Source: Lutjanus erythropterus
Lineage: Eukaryota; Chordata; Actinopteri; Lutjaniformes; Lutjanidae
DNA: 64,000 bases
Assembly: GCA_020091685.1 (NCBI GenBank)
Contig: CM034594.1
Location: 5,640,903 to 5,704,902, forward strand
Direction: 5' to 3'
Part shown: piece by piece, positions 61,021-64,000 of the stretch
Layout: every line of letters begins with the position of its first letter
Position numbering within the stretch: the first letter of the stretch is position 1
Made by a program: the position numbers and the translations under genes
The notes under the pieces: model-generated
The model's database searches: none
What the model was told of the DNA's origin: nothing
What the model saw: the letters and a program-made list of their open reading frames with translations, nothing else

Positions 61021-61833
61021 CCTGGTTGTAGCATGCCTTGTTGGTACAATGCTATAGCAGTTAAACAAACATTATTAAACAGACTAGACTCCCAAAAATC
61101 ATAGCAGTGCATGTTTTGGCATGCTCCATGACTGCCTCAGCCTAAAACTTGATCAGGCAAACTAGACTGTATGATACAAACATACAACATGAGATACATT
61201 TATTTGATGTTTGTAAGCCCATCCGGGATGCTAACCACACACCTTATTATATCTTTGTTGTTGGACATAATTTAGTCCATCTTGTCATTATATGTGAGCA
61301 CACTTTAGTTAGATTTTCCAGTCTTGATGGTCACTTTTAGAATTCATCTACAGTCAAGTAAAAGTCCTTTGAAAATCTGCGGGGAAGTCGTGGGTGCAGC
61401 CATGCAGCAGCACAAGGAGTAAAAATTTAAAAAATAAATAAAAAATGAGGCTTGAGCTGTCTTGTATGTATATAATCATATTTAAGGCAAAAATTTAATT
61501 CAGTTAAACTTTTTTGGTTACTGTTTTGCTTGTTTATTCAAAAAGTGACAAGACGACCCAATGAGAGCCAACTAAAGCCCTCATCAGACACAAAACACTC
61601 TGTATGATGCAGGACTTAAGGGACCAAAATACCAAGTTTTTAGGGAGTCACTCACTTGGACCTTTTGTCAGATCTGTGACCAAGTCAGTATTGAAAGGCG
61701 TCTTTTAGTCGCTCCCAAATGTCTTTGTATTATCTATAGGTTGCGTTTCTATAGGCACGTTTAGTTATTAATGGGCTAAATGTCGATGTAATGTATTTTG
61801 ATATTTACTTTTACTTGTGTGGACTGGAATGTT

Positions 61834-62090
61834 TAATGTGTTGTACTTCCTGTAGTTACTTAATGTTTATCTTTCACTAGTCTGACTCACAGGAAGTAGC
61901 TTACTTACTTAGGCCTTTGTATTCCCCGAGGTCCTGCCAATGATGAAAGCCCTCCATCCTCTCCAGTCTGCAGTCCATCTTTTTGATCCAGTTGCTGACA
62001 TGACAGGACAATATTGTTTAATGTGTTGTACTTCCTAGAGGTACTTAATGTTGATCTTTCACTAGTCTGACTCACAGGAAGTAGGCTTTT
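61834..62090 (+). repeat. Pair of ~72-bp direct repeats
   Basis: The segments at 61,834-61,905 and 62,017-62,088 both read ttaatgtgttgtacttcct, then tacttaatgtt.atctttca, ctagtctgactcacaggaag and ta. They differ at only a few positions and lie about 183 bp apart start to start. Confidence 0.85.
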
Positions 62091-62231
62091 GGTATAATCC
62101 TAGATTATTTTGGTCAACATTTCCCTTCCTCTGCCACTATTTTTTAAGGGCATCATTGCTGCATGCTGGGCTTAGAGCTGCCCAAGATGACTGTGATTGG
62201 TTTAAAGAAATACAAGCAACCCAGAGCAACA

Positions 62232-62245
62232 CCCCCCCCCCCCCC
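62232..62245. repeat. Poly(C) tract
   Basis: About 14 consecutive C residues. A rare mononucleotide run in this AT-rich DNA. Confidence 0.85.
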
Positions 62246-64000
62246 ATACCATCATGATTATGTCTTCAGACCTTTTACAAGCACTGGCACCACACTAAAA
62301 CTAAGTGTGGATGTCTAACTATGCAACATTAATCTTTCACTAGTGGTTAATGGTAAACAATACTTTGTTTTTTACTAGCATGAAGCACAATGTAACTAAT
62401 TTGACAGTTGGGGTCTAGCTATGTTAAAAAATAACTGCTTTCTTTGAACTACCAATGCAAACGTACTGCTGTTTCATAGAGCCGCACTAAAACACAGAGT
62501 GATTAGCCTTAATCATAACTGTCAGCACTGGGACTTGAAAATAAAGGAAATTTTCTGGCCGCTGGCCACATACATCTTACATTTAGAAAGATGTTGCTCT
62601 TCATTAAGTCTCTTAATCTTTTTAGCATGTGCTCAATCCTTGTCACATTCATCCATCCTTGTGATTCTTCTTCTTTTTAACAGGTGACAAAAAATAGACA
62701 GAAAAAAGAGAGTTTACCTAATCACCTCTGCACACCTGCCCAGTCACTGTGTGAAGTGGGTGTGATTGTAAGTTTTGGAAAGCCGCAGAAATATTTCATC
62801 TGGACGGTGTGGTTTCCAGAGCCATATGAGCATCTGACAAGCAGTTCTGATCAAGTAAACTGGTGTCATTAGTCATTTATGTCAATACAGTTTCCTTCTT
62901 ACAATTCATTTTGACAATGCCTCCAGATTAACTCTTGTTTATCATTTTCTGATTTGTTATTACAATCACTGAACTTGCTGTCCAATACTGTTTTCACATT
63001 TTCATAATTGCCACCAGTGAAAACACCAAAGGCCAAATGCTGCCTTCGATCTTTGTTGGAAGTGTGTTCAGCTCTCTGCAACGCTGTGCACCTACACACA
63101 GAACATAGTGAGGGAAGAAGTTCTGGATCACAGTGCTATGAGTAAATAATGGTATTTCACTTCAACTTGAAAATGAATGAATATGATGTGAGAAACAATG
63201 CTAGAAAAAGACAGATTTTCCATTATACAGTATATTATTTTATTTGAATGATTAAGTATTCAGGTCAGAGATTCAGAGAATGAATTGAAGTAAAAGTCAG
63301 CAGTCATCAAGAATTCATCCTGACAGACAGATCAAGACTAGTGCAAAAAATTGTCTCTCTCTAGAGAAACTGCTATATATTTATATTTATTCAATTATTA
63401 AATGAAAGATAATGATTAAACATTGCTATAACATCCTACAACACATTGATGCAAGTCATTTTGATTGGACATTTAAAAGGAAAAACAACATTTCAGAGGG
63501 TTGTTTATGATTTTTTGCCATCATAAATTACTTGAGTTTTCCTAACCCAATCTGGTGCATTTTTTTCTGTCACAGAAGCTCAATATAACTGTCAAGTCAC
63601 GAATGCATGCATTACATAAAATCAGTATTAACGAGCTATCAATCTCATGGTGGGATTGAAAGAGTATTGATTTGTTGCCACTGAGGGAAAATAAAGGGAT
63701 CAGAGCTGCTTTTCTATTTGGGGTGGTGTTTATTTCCAGTGAATGATAATAGACTGCTCTTGGTTAAGTGTGAAATTTGACTCCAACAGCTGTGTCACCT
63801 ATGAGAGGAGGTGTGAATTGGATTGCTCCTCATCGTCTAGTCTGGCCTATACCGGCTGATAACGACCGGCCACCTCTGCTCCACGGTTAATATGATTGAC
63901 TGCTCCACTGTCTGTTGACTAATGTAATTGTCGGCAGCTATTTTGGTGAGGACGTGATCAGTGTAATTGGCAGTGGTCCTTCCTTGGTCACGGTAGGATC

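Larger units (their letters stand above)
59647..64000. other. Right-hand intergenic region, no gene found
   Basis: AT-rich. It contains a degenerate 17-bp minisatellite, a pair of 72-bp direct repeats and a poly(C) tract, listed separately. Open frames here have no recognisable protein features. Confidence 0.6.

Noticed and set aside
55000-64000. Exons of ttc12, the expected next gene
   Set aside because: I looked for tetratricopeptide-like and armadillo-like segments on the - strand and recognised none; the gene is probably beyond the right edge.
1-64000. CRISPR arrays, operons, phage or plasmid features
   Set aside because: The window is vertebrate nuclear DNA; the regular short repeats seen are microsatellites or MITE parts.

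Overview
This is a vertebrate nuclear window, almost certainly from a teleost fish. The evidence is exon-intron genes with GT-AG introns, long (TG)n microsatellites, a tRNA-derived SINE, fish-type hAT and foldback MITEs, an AT-rich background, and dopamine receptor exons that read like teleost DRD2. No bacterial, phage or CRISPR features are present.

Layout. Positions 1-16,600 hold the 3' six coding exons of a dopamine D2 receptor gene (drd2, + strand, 961-15,831). The exon coding the N-terminus, TM1 and TM2 lies left of the window. Positions 16,600-43,150 are about 27 kb of intergenic DNA, counted stop to stop. It is filled with degraded repeats: foldback MITEs, a 3'-truncated LINE with its endonuclease region, hAT MITEs and SINE/LINE tails. 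Positions 43,159-54,792 hold a complete nine-exon ankk1 gene on the - strand (ankyrin repeat and kinase domain containing 1; 752 codons plus stop by my splice model). Positions 54,800-64,000 lie upstream of ankk1 and hold a hAT MITE, a palindromic MITE, a solo LTR nested in another MITE, and simple repeats. I found no gene there.

How the genes relate. drd2 and ankk1 converge tail to tail, as DRD2 and ANKK1 do in mammals (the NCAM1-TTC12-ANKK1-DRD2 cluster). The arrangement is therefore very old. ttc12 and ncam1 would be expected beyond the right edge. drd2 encodes a Gi/o-coupled catecholamine GPCR. Its 87-nt cassette exon (12,746-12,832) matches the mammalian exon that separates the long and short isoforms.

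Most notable. (1) The fish ANKK1 kinase domain has Asn where the HRD-motif catalytic Asp should be, and a degenerate glycine-rich loop, while the VAIK-type Lys and DFG are kept. This suggests a pseudokinase-like protein. (2) ankk1 contains a 34-nt microexon whose skipping would shift frame and remove all ankyrin repeats. (3) A palindromic MITE family is present three times, once inside ankk1 intron 1 and once carrying a solo LTR with a clean 5-bp target duplication. I saw no convincing wholly new biological system.
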